Of a stretch of 64,000 nt of DNA, positions 46,884 through 61,000 are shown piece by piece. Within the stretch, counting starts at the first letter, position 1; every line of letters begins with the position of its first letter. This DNA is from Monocercomonoides exilis (taxonomy: Eukaryota; Preaxostyla; Oxymonadida; Polymastigidae), in contig LSRY02000041.1 in NCBI GenBank assembly GCA_001643675.2, forward strand, positions 567,501 through 631,500, read 5' to 3'. Below the pieces are notes generated by a model, which was given only the letters and a program-made list of their open reading frames with translations, searched no databases and was not told where the DNA came from. Both the position numbers and the translations under genes were made by a program.

Positions 46884-49800
46884 AGAGGAGGAGGAAGAGG
46901 AAGAAGACGATGAAAATGAGATAGCATTGCAGGAAGAAGATGAAGGCGAAGGTAACTGTATACTTGTGGATTCATTCACCACTCAACTTTTGGATCCAGC
47001 TATTTTGAAATGGTAAGCTATTCCTGTTAAATTATTTGCTTTTGTTGCACAATCGAATTTTTGAAAAAAAAATATGAAAAAAAGAATAAAAATTTCCTCC
47101 TCTTTTCTTTCTTTCTATCTTTCTTCCTCCCTTTTTCTCTTTTTATTTATCAACGTATAAATTTATTTATTTATTGATTTATTTATTTTTTATTCAAACC
47201 ATTCAATTTCCTTTCTGTATATTTTTTATTTAATTATGCTTTATCCACCAATTTCAGGTCTTCCTCAATACAAGAGCCTGACAAAGCATTCACAATCACC
47301 GAAAATCAGCTAAACACTCAACCAGCTCCCCTTTCATCTTCCACATCTGTTTCATCCTCCTCCTCCTCTTCTGCCTCTCCTTCCTCTTCCTCTCCTTCCT
47401 CTTCTCCTTCTCCTTCTTCATATCCCTCCTCCCAATCCAATATCCACCCCCCATCTCCTCATCTGGTCCAGAGCATGGCTTTGTTTCCTCCATTTGTTGT
47501 TTGTGTGAAAAGAGACCGAATCGAAGTTGCATTGCAACACGACGAAGGAATGGCACATCATGAAGGAATATGGCGTGTGGATGAGATGGAGGCAGAGAAG
47601 GAGAGGAGGAGGAGAGAGGAAGAGGAAGAGGAAGGAGAGGAAGAAGGAGAAGAGGGTGAAGGAGAAGGAAGAAAGAGAAGTGAGAAAGGAAGAAAAACAG
47701 GCTTTGATGGATTAAATGGAAAAGAAAGGCTTTCAGAAGGAGGAAGTGGAGGAGGAGGAGGAGGAGGGAAAGAACAACTAGGTGGATGGGCTGAATGGGA
47801 AGAAGGTTTGAAGAAACAAAGCAAAAACGGAAAGAAAAAAGAGAAAAATGCAAATGCGGAAAAATCTGCTGCTTCACCCAGACAATCATTTAGTCAGAAC
47901 AAAGGAGCCATTCGAAGTGGAAATATAATCAGCAATTCTGGTTTTCCTTCTTCTTCTTCTTCCTCTTCTTCTCCTCTTATTTCATCATCATCTTCTTCTT
48001 CTTCTTTTTCATCATCTTCTCGTTCTCCTTCATTCTCTTCCCAATTAGAGCGAAGCAGACTGAGATCTGGGTCGAATGTTAGTATGGATGATGAGGTGTG
48101 GGCGTTGGGCGAAGAAGAAGACGAAGTTGAAGTGGAAGAAGTGAAACAGGCACTGGCAGAGAGGATTCAGGATGAATTTCGCTCTTCTACGAGATTTATT
48201 GTGCAGTCATTTAGTGAGCAGCAGATTGCAAAGTGTATTGTGTGTTTAATATTATTATTATGATTCTATTTTTATTGTTTATTTTATTTTATTTTATTTT
48301 GATTCATTTTATTTTATTTTATTTTTTATCTTTTTTTTGAAAAATGCGGAAATATTTTGTATTTGGAACTTGTATTTTGCTGAAATTTTTCTTCAAATTC
48401 TTCTTTTATCTTTCCTTTTTTCCCACCAATTTTTGACGTTCATAAACATTTCTTTGAAAATTTTCAAATTAAAATCCGCAAATTTTATTTAATTTTTGGA
48501 TTTCTTCCATTCAATTCTGCTTTTTCACTTTTCATTCATTTATCTTATTTGTTTATTTATTTGTTTATTTCCTAATTTTTAGCACTCCAATTTCAGTTTC
48601 AATCCAACATACGAAAATTCACTTCCTCCTAATTATGCTTCTTCATTTTCCTCTTCCTCTTCTTCCTCTTCTTCCTCTTCTTCCTCTTCCTCTTCCTCCT
48701 CATGTCTCAAATCACATCATGATTCTTCACGTTCCAATTCTTCTCCTCTTTTCCAATCTGCTTCTTCTCAACAACAAACTTCTTTTTCTCCTTCTTTTCT
48801 TTCTTCTTCCTCCTCTTCCTTTTCCTCTTCTTCTCCCTTTTCCTCTTCTTCTTCTTTTTCCTCTTCTTCATTTCGCCTTGTTTCTTCTGCTGAATGCGTT
48901 TCATTCAATTCTCCTTCTCATTTCAAACTCAACTGTGATCCTCTTCTCTTTCTGAGATCAAATTCTTCCTATTCTTCTTCTTCTTCTTTCATTCCTTTCA
49001 CTTCTTCTTCCTCTCCACCTCCTTCTTTTGTTGCTTCTTCTTCCTCTTCCTCTTCCTCTTCTTCTCCTTCTTCTATTTCTAATTCTTTCGATTCTTCTCA
49101 TCCAACACACAAACTAACCCGTTCTTCCATTCTGACTTCTGCTCCTCCATCACTTCGCTCACACTTCAGTCCCATTCCACACAATGGAATTCTTGCTTCT
49201 TTGAATTCTTCTTCCTCCTCTTCTTCTTCCTCCTCTTCTTCTCCTTCCTCTTCTCCTTCATCATCATCATCATCTTCTTCTTCTTCTTCTTCCACTTCCT
49301 CCTCTTCCTCTTCTCCTTCAATCTCCACATATCGCCTCTTCCTCCTCTCTCCTTTCCACATCATCGAATTTGTTGTTCAGACACCTCGTTCAACTCTTCT
49401 TTCTCTCCTCCGCCGCAATCGTTTTTCTTCTGCTTTGTCTTTTGCTCTTTCGATGAATCCAGAATTGTTCTTTGCTAAAACTAACAAGTTTTATTCATCT
49501 TCTTCTCTTCCTCCTTCTCCTTCTTCTTCTTTATCTTCTTCTTTCTCCTCCTCCTCCTCCTCTTCTTCTTCATCTTCCCCTTCTTCCTCTTCTTTTGCTT
49601 CAAATATTTCATCTTTTAACAACAAACTCCAAAACAAACCAGCAGAATTTCTGAAAACTTCTGTGAAAGACATCCAAAAGCGCTTCAGCTCTTCTTTCGC
49701 TCCAATCTCCACAAAACCTTCTCTTTCTTCTCTTTCTTCTTCTTCTCCTCTTTCTTCTTCTCCTTATAATTCTTCTTCTTCTCCTTCTTCCCTCAATATC

Positions 49801-51989
49801 AACATGCCCTTTTTCCCCCAGCTTATTCTCAGAGACCATTCAGAAGTGCTTTTTGCCACTGTCTTCCACTCCCCCATCATATTTCAGAGAAATGGCTTCG
49901 AAATCTCTTCTTCTTCTTCTTATCTTTCCTATCTTTCTTCTTCTTCCTTTTCTTCTTCTTCTTTTGATTCGAATGGAGTTTATTTGCTATCTTCTCAAAA
50001 CCCCTTCCAAGGAGCAAGTGCAACCCATTCAGTGCCATTCAACAACTCCCAAAGACACAACAGCAGCAGATTCAATGCAAACAGAATGAAAGACACATAT
50101 TTCTCGTCTCGCTTGGGAAACAATGGAATTTCTTCTTCTTCCTCTTCCTCCTCTTCCTCTCCTTATGATTCCTCATCTTTTCCTTCTTCTTCTTCTTCTT
50201 CTTCTTCTCTTTCTTCCTCTCTTTCTTCTTCTCCTTTCTCCACTGACCCTTTCCCCTCATACATCACTCGCCCTCTCTCTCAGCAGCGTTTCTCTTCCGT
50301 CTTAAGCAGAGCTCTTCTTGTTTCGATAGCAGCTGGAATTGATCCAATTTCTGTTGCTTCGCTTTTCCCTCTTCTTTTCCAGACACAACACGAAATTTGG
50401 TCATTGTGTCAGAATGTGATAGGAGAGGCATGGAGGAAAGATGAGGAAAGAGAGAGAAAGAGGGAGAAGAAAGAGGAGAAGGAGAAGGAGAAAGAGGAGA
50501 AGGAAAGAAGAGAGAGGAAGGAGAAGATGGAGATGAGTGAAAGAAATGAAAAGAATGAGAAGAAAGACATCGATGGAGCAGACAAAGAGAGAAAGAAAGA
50601 AGCAGAAGGAATTCCTATTTTAACCAACAGCATTATTCCTGAATCTTTCATTGCATCGTCAAAAACTGAACAAGAAAGGCAAAATTCTCTAAAACCCTTC
50701 AGAAAAGCGATAAATGACCGTTTTACTCAAGTCCATTCGCCTTTCTCTGCTTCTTCTGCTGCTCCTGCCCCAATCACATTTGAACAAACACCTCCTGCTC
50801 CATTAATGCCGTCATCATCATCTTCTTCTTCTTCTCCATCATCATTTGCTTCATTTTCTTCTTCTTCCAATTCATCCACCAATTCATCATCTTCTTCTTC
50901 CTCTTCCTCTTCTTCCTCCTCCTCTTCTCTTCAGTCCTCTTCTTATTCAACTCTTCCTCTCAGTTACACAGAGTTGAAAGATTGGGAAGAAGAAAACAGC
51001 ACACAAAACCTGCTTTCGAGGGCAAAACGCACAAAAACGGTTGCTTCATTGACTCCGTTTTCTTCATCAAACAAGAATTTTTCTTCTTCTTCTCTTTCTT
51101 CATCATCTTCTTCATCATCTTCCTCTTCTTCCTCTTCTCAAACTCCTTCTTTTCCTTCCTCCTCCTCCTCATCTTCTTCTTCTTCTGCCATTTCTTCTCA
51201 TTCCCCCATCTTCTCCTCGTTCAATGCCCCCACCACTTTCAGTGCTGTTCCTTCTTCTTCTTCTTCTCCCAATTTGAATGAGTCAAACACACTCTTCACG
51301 ATGTCTCATTCTCTTTCTCTGCAATCTGTAGATAACTATTTTGAGATGTTAAGTTCTTATGATTCTTCTTCTCCTCTTTCTTCTTCTTCTCTTTCTGTTT
51401 CTTCTTCTTCTTCAACAAACAAAAATAATTCTTCTAAATCTCCTTCTTCTTCTTCTTCTTCTTCTTCTTCTTCTTCTTCTTTCTTTTTATCCAATCTTCC
51501 CTTTTCCAATCTGTTGCATTCCCGAAAATCCGTTTCTCTGCCACATTCTTCTCCATTTGAACAAGAAAGAGTCAAAGAAACGAAAACTTCTGAATATTTT
51601 CCTTCTTTTTTCGCTCTACAAACATATTTCTATTCATTCAAGTTTTTCTCTTCAATCGACATGAGCAATTCAGCTGGCTCACAAACAGATTTATCATTAA
51701 TTGATGGCTTTATTTCTTCTTCTTCTTCTTCTTCTTCATCTTCTTCTTCTTCTTCTCCTTCTCCTTCTCCTTTCATCAACATTCGTATGCTTCTTGTGTA
51801 TTCAACTCTTATTCCTCCTCTTTTGTCTTATTTCATCTTGTACAAGTGTTTATATTGCTTGCGTTATTCTTCTCTGTTGAAAGTTTGCTTTGAAGAGCAA
51901 TTCAAAGGAAAGAATTGTAAACAAAGAAATGGAAAAGAGAAGAAAATAATGAAAGGGAACAAAAAGAAGGATGCTTTTAATAGAAGGTT

Positions 51990-52025
<36 letters not shown>

Positions 52026-55000
52026 AGAAGAAGATGAAAGCGAAGATGAAGATGAAGATGATGAAGAGAGTGAAGATGAAGATGAAGAGGAAGAAGAAAC
52101 AAAAGAACCAACCCCAAACAAAACAAATGAATCTCAAAAAGAAGAAGAAGAGGAAAATCAAAACAAATCAGAAATTGATGAACTTATCGAGAATTTCAAT
52201 GGAGCTGTTGATAAAATGGCACTTTTGTGCTTCCATTTGACCGATTGCTTGAAAAGTGAAAGCGAAACTGGAAATTCAAAGGGGAAAGGAGGTGGATACG
52301 AAGAAGAAGATGAGGAGGAGGAGGAAGAAGAAGAAGAAGAGGAAGAGGAAGAAGAAGAAGAAGGAAGAGACGGAAATGGAGGAGATTCTTCAAAAAGCGA
52401 AAGAAAAACAAGACGTGCATCCAAATCTCATCTTTCTTCTTCCACTTTCTCCTCCTCCTCCTCTTCTTCTTCTTCCTCTTCTTCCAATCAACAAATAGCT
52501 TACCATTCAATTCGTCGTCTCTTCTCCAATGCTCAAGAAAAAGGCGGGGTGTTCTTGAGAACTGTTGCCAGAAGCTTAAATAGACTGAAAATTCGGATGC
52601 GTTCAATGAATCTGATGAATGACACGCAAAACAATAGCAATTCTGCTTCTGCTTCTTCTTCTTTAAATTCTTCTGTTTCTTTGAATTCTTCAGGAAATAA
52701 TGCAAAGTCGCAACCAACAACTTCTTTTTCTTCAAATTCTTCCTCTCCCTCATCGTTATCTTCCTCCTCTTCTTCTTCTTCCCTTCTTCCTTCCTCCCTC
52801 CACTCCTTCAACATCTCCTCTCTCCATCTCCTCCCCCTCAACCTTCTCTTCCCTTCTCCTCTCCTCTCGTTCTTCTCTTCCAACCCTCTTTCCATTCTTC
52901 GCTTTCTCGATTTGTGTATTGTCCATCTGACAACTCTATCTGCAAGAGTTATGGCTGCATACTCGTTCACTCTCACTCATTCCATCCAACAGCCTGCTTC
53001 TTCTTCTTCTTCTTCTTCTTCTTCTTCTTCTTCTTCTTCTTCTTCTTCTTCTTCTTCTTCTTCTTCTTCCATCCAAGAAAACGAAGCTCAACTCAAATTA
53101 GCTTCTGTTCTTTTGAAACATCTGTCGAAAAGTTTGAGTTTCGGAATGAATTTCATTATGGCCATGCTTCAAAGAGAAAAAGACACAACAAAAATTTCTT
53201 CTTCTTCTTCTTCTTCTTCCTCATCTTCAACAACAGCATCGTCAATTTCTTCATTTCCAAACAGCATTCAACAAATAGGAAGCAAAAATTATGCTCAGTT
53301 TTCATTCAGAAATCTTGATACTTCAAAAGCTCAATCTTCAACAACTAAACAATCAACAACCTCAACAACAACTTCTTCTTCTCCTTTTAATTCTCCTTCT
53401 TTCAATTCATTATCGTCATCATCTCCTTCTTCTTCTCCTTCAACCTCCACCAACCAATTCTCCACCAAACCCTCTTTCCCTCTTCATCTCCCTTCCTCAA
53501 TCTCTCCTTCTCCCCTCATCATCTTCACCCCTCCCCCTCAATTCACTCTCAAATGCCTTCTTTCAGCCAAATTCGATCGTCTTGCTTTCTTCTTCTGCCA
53601 TTCCATGGGCTGCTTCAAAGAAGCCTGCTCTTTGCTCCTTTCCCGCTCTGTTCATATGGCTCCTTCTGCTTCCTTTGTTTTCTCTTCAAATTATCCAAAT
53701 ATTCTCTCTTCTGTTTCTGGTTCTGGTACTGCTGCAAATACATCTTTATTCGCTGCAGCTAAGTCTTCTGCATCTGCCTCTGCTTCAACAACAACAACAT
53801 CTTCTTCTTCTTCTTCTTCCTCTCCTTCATCATCTTCATCATCTTCTTCTTCTTCTTCCAATCCTTCCAACCTTCCTCAATCTTCATCTGTAGACACCAC
53901 TCTGTTCCACTTCATCACTCCCTTTCCTCTTCTTCAGCAAACAGAACAATCCTTTTTGCATCGCTTTGCCAATGGCGAATGCCCGTTGAGATGTGGCTGT
54001 GCAAAATGCATAGCAGATTGGAAGAGTTTTGCTGCAGAAGACAAACAGAAACTGATGGAAAACAGCGGAATTGAGCTGGAAGAAGAGGAAGATGAGGAAG
54101 AAGAAGATGACGATGACGATGAAGGAGGAGGAGGAGACGGAGAAGATTTCACAAGGAATGAATATGGAGGCGAGAAAGATGGGAGTTCAAAATTGCACAG
54201 AGGAAAAAATGAAGGCAAAAAAGGTGTGTTTGAGAAGGAGATGGGCGGAAGAAGAGGGCAAAGCACAGAAAGCGTCCAGCATCCGTTTGAAGATGTGGTG
54301 AGGTATTTGGAAATACTCTTGTTCTCCACCAGCTCTCCACTTGTGATACAGTCGCAGAGGACTTTGGCTGATTCGTTGAATTCTGACGAGAAAAAGGAAG
54401 GAAATAAGAAGGATAAGGAGAAATTGAAGGAAATGATGAAACTTGCTGGAAGCGATGCTCAAACAGCTTTTGATTCAAAATCCAATTTTTCTGGTTATTC
54501 TTCCATTTCTTCCTCGCTTTTATCTGCTTTTCTGTCTTTTGCTCAGTTTCTGTTGGCTTTTGACTCACGAACACTCAGAATCAATGAATGTGACGTGGAC
54601 GAAGAGTCATTTGCTCCTTTTGATCCAAAACTGAGTGAAGATGAGGAAGGAGAGGAAGATGAAGAAGAAGGAGTTGATGTTAATGAAGGAGAAAAAGGAA
54701 GAGGAAAAGGAAAAGGAAACAAGGATGATGGACAAAAAACACGCAGAAGGCATTCGATAAACTCCATTCCAACAGTTGCTAATGCTTCTACTGATGCTTC
54801 AGCTCCTGGAACATTATCTTCTTCCTCTTCTTCTTCCTCATCTTCTTCTGTTGCCCCTTCAATCTCTGTCCATTCCACAGCCACAACTGCCTCTTTCTCT
54901 TCTTCTTCTTCTTCCATCCACACTCTTTCAATGAGATCCCTCTCTTCAAACATTTCCTCTTCTTATTTCCAAATAAATGATATTGTCCCTCCTCCTAAAC

Positions 55001-58000
55001 AGCGTTTTCCTTTCTTCTCTTTCTATTCTTTGCAACCGGATTCCCCTCCACTTGCCATGTCTTATTCTTTCTCCACATTCCGCCCTTTACTTCGAATTGC
55101 TTCTTCGCCTGCGTTTTTTGTTCCTGGTGAACAACTCGATTTCCCATTGAAGATGTCATTTGAAGAAGATGAAGATGAAATGGAGAGAGGGAAAAGAGAA
55201 GATAAAAAGAATGTTAAAGAAGATCAAGAAGTTGTTGAAGTTACTTCTGCTTCTGCTTCCTCTTCTTCTTCAACCGCTTCCTCTTCCTCTGATTCTTCTT
55301 CTTCTCTTTCTTCTTCTTCTTCCGCCTGTTCATCCTTCTGCTCCTCCTCGTTATATCCCAATGAATCCTCTTCTCTCCTCAGCCCAGCCACTCTGTCTGA
55401 CACACTCGATCTGAGCATCAAACAGAGCATCGGCAGAGACATCACACGAGAAATGAGCAATTTGGGACACAAATCGAACGATTACGTCGAAAACGACGAG
55501 GCCAAAGAGCAAATCATTCGGAGTGAGAGCGAGAAAAGTGAAGGGGAATACGGAAGCTGTGTGAGGCTGCCTTCTTCGCAGTATTCTGTTGGAGGAGGAG
55601 ATGCAATGAGTGGAAGCCCAGATGTGTTTGCGGGCTCTTCTGTTTCTTCCTCCCCGTCTCGCTCTTCTTCTTCCATTGCTCCGAATTCAATATCATCTTT
55701 TTCTTCTTCCTCTTCCTCTGCTTCTTCTCAAACATCTTCCAAAAAGACAGCCAAAAAGGATGCTATCCAACTCGAATGGCTCGATTCCTTGTCTTCTCTT
55801 TTTTCCTCTGTCCATCCAGATTTGCCTCCAAACACATTGGAATCTTCTCTTTTGGGCGATTTCTCTTCTTCTTTCCTCTCTTCGCCTTTCTCTTCAACAA
55901 GCTCATGGAACAAAAGAAGATTGCATTTGCTTCCACCTGGTTTGTCTTTATTCATCAACAACAGAGCGAAAACTTTGCTCTTGCAATATCACGAGGCAGA
56001 GAAGGAGCTGAAAAAGAAGAAAGAATCGCAAAAAGGAAAGAGTAGAAGACAAGAGGAAGATGAAGGAGTGAATGGAGAAGATGGTTATTCAAATGATAAT
56101 GCGAATTATGTTCATTCAGATTTCTATCAAAATAACTTGGATTCAACAACAAATCAATCTTCTTCTCAAACAAATTCTGCTTCTGCTTCAACTGATCCTT
56201 CTTCTTCTTCTTCAGCATTTTCACAGCCAATGCTGTCTCCTCTTCTCTTTCTTCATTTTTCTCTTCTTCTCTTTGTTCAATCTCTTACAAAAAGCCACAT
56301 AATTCCTTTTGTTGAGTTTTTGATTGAAGAATGCCAGCCTTTCTTTGAAGAAGCTATGCTTTCGTCTTCTTCTTCTTCACCTTCACAACAGAAAGATCAA
56401 ATAATGAAGGTGAACACAAAGTCATCAACTTCTTCTTCTTCTTCACTTAACTCATCATCCAACACCTCCCTTTCCCTCCCCTTAGTCTTCTCCTCTCGCT
56501 ATCACTGTGCTGAGGTTGAGGCGTGGCGCTGCATCCATCAGGAACTTGCCGTTGCTTACGTCTTCCGCCTTCGTGAACTGTGGCTGAGGTGCCTTTTATG
56601 GAGAAGGATGCTGTTGCAGGAGAAAATGAGCAAGAAGAGGAGAGGGAGAAGATTTTCACAAGGATTTGACTTTGCTTCGGAGGTGTCTTTAGTGTTGTGT
56701 GAGAGGAGTAACAGCTCAACAAGAACAGATTCTTCTCACACGAATGTGACAAATGACAAGAAGAATCAGAGGTTTGCCAGCAGCAGTGAAAAGTCAGATG
56801 AAGACACGGATTTGTCTATCATCTCAACCGACCCTTCTCTTGAGCCTTCTTTGAGACAGACATCACAACACTCTACAGTAAGCAACGCATCGCAGGCACA
56901 GTTAATGTCTTTTCAGCATGTGAGTGGAGAAGGCTGTGAAATTGGTGGGAGTTATGATAATAACCTGATTACAAGCGGAAAAATGAAAGATGAAAAACAG
57001 ATATATTCTGCTCCTGTTCCACCTCCTCCACATCAATCTCCTTCTCCTTCTCCTTCTCCCTCTCCCACTCCATCTCCTTCTGCTTCTCCTTCCCATTCTC
57101 TTTCTCCTTCCCCTTCCTCCTCCTCATCTTCTTCTTCCTCTTCTCAATCTGCATCTTCTTCTCCTTCCTTGCAATACTCCCGCCGAATCTCAGAGCCCAT
57201 CCCTGTCTCACAAGACTTGCTCAACCAGCACCATTCATTTTCACTGTCGCCTGCAGAACAACAGCCAGTTGTGCAAATAGATGGAGCTTCTTCAGCAACA
57301 GCATCTTTGCCATCATCATCTTCTTCTTCTTCCACTTCTGCTCCAAATAATAATAATTCTTCTATTTCTCCACAACAGATGAAGTCATCCATCAAAAATA
57401 AGCCTCAACAAACAGGAATCGAAAACAATGATTTTGAAGGAAATTTATCATCTCAAAACGAAACAGGAGAAAGAGCAAATAAAGAAGGCACTCAAAATAC
57501 GTCTTCAATTCCGTTTAATTCACAAAACAGTCAAAATATAAGCGTTAAAAACAACAATTCTGCAGTTGATAGGTTTGATTCAACCACAGGAAACAAAAAT
57601 TCTTCTTCTTCCTCTTCTTTCTCTTCTTCTTCTTGTTGTTCATCAACAACAACAACATATTTGCTATTTCTGATCGCACCTTCACAAATGACTGGTGAAT
57701 TAGGTTTCATCCGACGCCGTTTACTCGGCTTGCTTCGTTCTTCTCCTTTTATCAACCCAGCAAAACTGCTTGAAATTCTCAAAGCACACGAAACAGCCAA
57801 TCTTGTGCCTGATTTGAGTGAAGGGGAATTGCTCAGTCTGTTTGTTGAGGAGAAGATTATCCTGAATCATCTCTCGGGAAATGTGAAGGAGATATTTCCA
57901 TTGTTTTTCATGGCACGCAATCCGAAGGCAGCTGAGGTGTATTTGATGAGTGTGATGCAGCTGGAGACGAGAAAGAAGAAGAGGAAAATTTGGGAGGAGT

Positions 58001-61000
58001 TTACAGGGAAGAATGAAGAGAAGGGGAAAGAAAGGGAGAATTCAAATGGGGAAAAGGAAGAGGAAGAGGAAAGGAGAAGAGAAGGCACTGCTTTCCAGAA
58101 CTGGCTGGAAGGAGGAAATAAAGTTATCAAAATGCAACAGCAGCAGCAGATGAGCTTAGAGAAAGTTGAGCAAAGAGATGGGTTGCATGATGTGAGCATA
58201 CTGTTTCTGAAGCATTATGTGGATGTATGTGAATATTCGTGTTATTCATGAAAAATTCATAAATATTATTTATTTACTTAATATTTTTTTTTCCTCAAAT
58301 AAAAATCCTATTTTTTCACAATCATTTTTAATTTCTTTCTTATTTTCTTTCTTTTATTTATTTCCCAGGCCATCATCCGCACCAAATACAGTAGCCATCT
58401 TCCACGTGTCCTCTTCAAATGTCTCCAATTCATTCCTTTTTCTTCTCTCCTTTCCGCCCTCCCCGATACCCTCCCCCTCAAATCCCTCATCGACTTCTTC
58501 AAACTGATCTTCCAAACATCCTCCTCCAGCCGCAAACACCTCCTCCTCTCTCGCTCATTGCTCCATTCCCACTCCATCCTCTCTGAATATCAGCGTGTCA
58601 GAGCCATCAGCTCCTCTGTCACAATCACCCAGACCGTCCGCTGCTGCCTCTGCAGACAGACCATCGGATCTTCACACAGCCTTGCCATTGTCGTTTCGCC
58701 GAAGGGAGAAATTGCTCATGTGCATTGCTACGACAGCATGAAGAGGGCGAAGGAGGACGAAGAAGTGGGGAGAATCTTAAAGTGGGACAGACTTAGCGGA
58801 GGAAATGGTGGTGCAAAAGACGGGAGAAGGGAGAGAGAAAGAGATAGAGACAGAGAAAGAGAGAAGGAACGAGACAGAGAAAGAAGAGGCAGCCGGCTCA
58901 GTTCTTTTGACGAGTCGATCGATTTCATGCGGCCGATGTCGCTTTCTTCAGACGATTCGTCCTCTTTGCGCTCTTCTCTTGGCCTTTCTGATGGATTTGA
59001 ACACTCACCCAGAGTGTTCAACATAAGCAGGACTGAAAGAGAAGACATGGATGGCCTTTATTACTCTCCTCTGACTCATTCTTCAACGTCTGCTTCTTCT
59101 TCTTCTTCTTCTGTTGCTTCTTCTGCCGTTTCTGCTTCGTCTTCTTTGGCTCTGTCAGCAGGCCGGTCCTCTTTCATGTACTCGTTTGGCGATGGCACTT
59201 TCTCTTCACACGGTAGAAATCTCTTTGATGACACCGAAGACGACGATTCTCCATTCCAATTGTCTGCTTTCCGGTCAAACAGCAACGCAATCAACTCTCC
59301 ATTGAGCAGGCTGTCGGAGATATCGATGATTCAGAGGGGGAAACTGGAGAAGATTGAGAGGCGAAGGAACTTGGGCGGGTTTGGGCAGATTGTGGGGTTT
59401 GTGGAAGAAGGATGGAGGGGGAGAAAAGCACAGGAGAAAGAAGTGCTGAGATTGAAGGAAGTGATTCAGCAGGAAAAGAACTTGGAAAAGGGGAGAAGGA
59501 AAGAGAGGAGGAAGCAGATTGAGCAGGAAAATGCAGAGTTGTCGTCTTCGGCAGCAAAAGAGGGCACAAGTGAAGGAGGAGACAGAGCAGAAGGAGGCAG
59601 TCAAATGAAAGGTGATATGAAATCTGTGTCTTCTCAACAGCAGCTGCAGTTGAGTGAAGGAAATGAGAAGAATGAGGGCAAAGAAGAAGAGAAGTCGGAT
59701 ATTGAAAGCGGAAGAGCCAACGACAACGGAGTGGAAATTGTGGATGATGACGAAGAAGACGAGGAAGATGCAAACAACGACGAAGGCTTGTCTTTGCCTG
59801 CGTTTTCTGCAGGTGCGCTGATATTTCCTCTTCCAGCTGTGTCTCGCTATTCTTCCTCTGTTGACATGCCCTTCTTCAACAACAAAGCTCCGCTTTCGCT
59901 TCTTTCTGTTCCTCCTCCCTCGCTCAAAAGAGAAAGGAAAGAAGAAATGGAGCAAGATGCTGCAATTAGCCTGCAAAGTGAAGAGCAGAGGGGATGCTAC
60001 GATGTGCTGAATGAGATGATGAATCGGTTCCACAGTGGAAGTGGGAATATGAATGGAAATATGAATGGAAGTGGAGGAAGCAGAAGAAATGACTCACGTG
60101 GATGGGAGTATAACATTGTGCCAGAGTTCTTTGCACAGGGCGATGAGATGCTGTGGCTGAGAAGGAAAGATGGCTTTGAGGGCATCTCCAAAATGATCCA
60201 GACACAAAGATTCGACTTCCTCCGGACGAGAAAGAAGCTCAGTGACACAGAATGGATGGCTCAAAAACACCTTTTCTTCCATCTGGCAGGCTCCACTGAC
60301 AGAACAAAGTATCTTTTCCCTTCTGCTTCTCTTCCTCGCCAGCTCCTCCCTGTGCCTCGTCCCTTGTTTCCCACATCGTCTCTTCTTCTCTTTTCTGCCT
60401 CTGCTGCTTCGTTGGGCATGCACCGTGTGCCGTTTAAGCAGCGCCATTTGAGCGAGAGAGAAGCAGAAGATAGAAGATGGAGCTGGCTCTTGTTCCAGTG
60501 GGGAGCAGAATCATCACTGAGGGAGGAGAAGATGGACACAGCACATTTGTACAGCCTGTCTGACCACAGAAAGAGGAAGAGCATGCTATTTGAGCATAAG
60601 CCAGGGGCTATGGAAAGAGAGAAAATGGAACATGCTCGCTATAACAGGAGACACTTTTATGGCAGTTCTGTTTCTTCTTCCTCTTCTTCTTCTTTCTCTC
60701 CCTCTCATTCTTCTTCTTCTTCTTCTTCTTCTTCTTCTTCTGTTTTGCCTTCTTCTCTTCCTCCTTCTTTCTATCGCTACTCACTGCTTTCGTCAAGTGC
60801 TCAAGATAGGTTCTATTCAGACCACCAGCCATCTTCTCATTCAGAAATGCAGTTTGGTTCATGGGATGGCTCTGATTCTTCTTCTCCTCCTTCTTATTCG
60901 CCTTCTCCTTCGCCTTCTCCTTCTCCTTCTCCTTCTTCCTCTGCTTCTCTCTCTTACAGCCCCGACTTCATTCAGCATCCTTCATCTGCTTCTTCTTTTG

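Noticed and set aside
52998-53069. CRISPR-like or minisatellite array
   Set aside because: It is a pure trinucleotide run in a coding frame, with no spacers.
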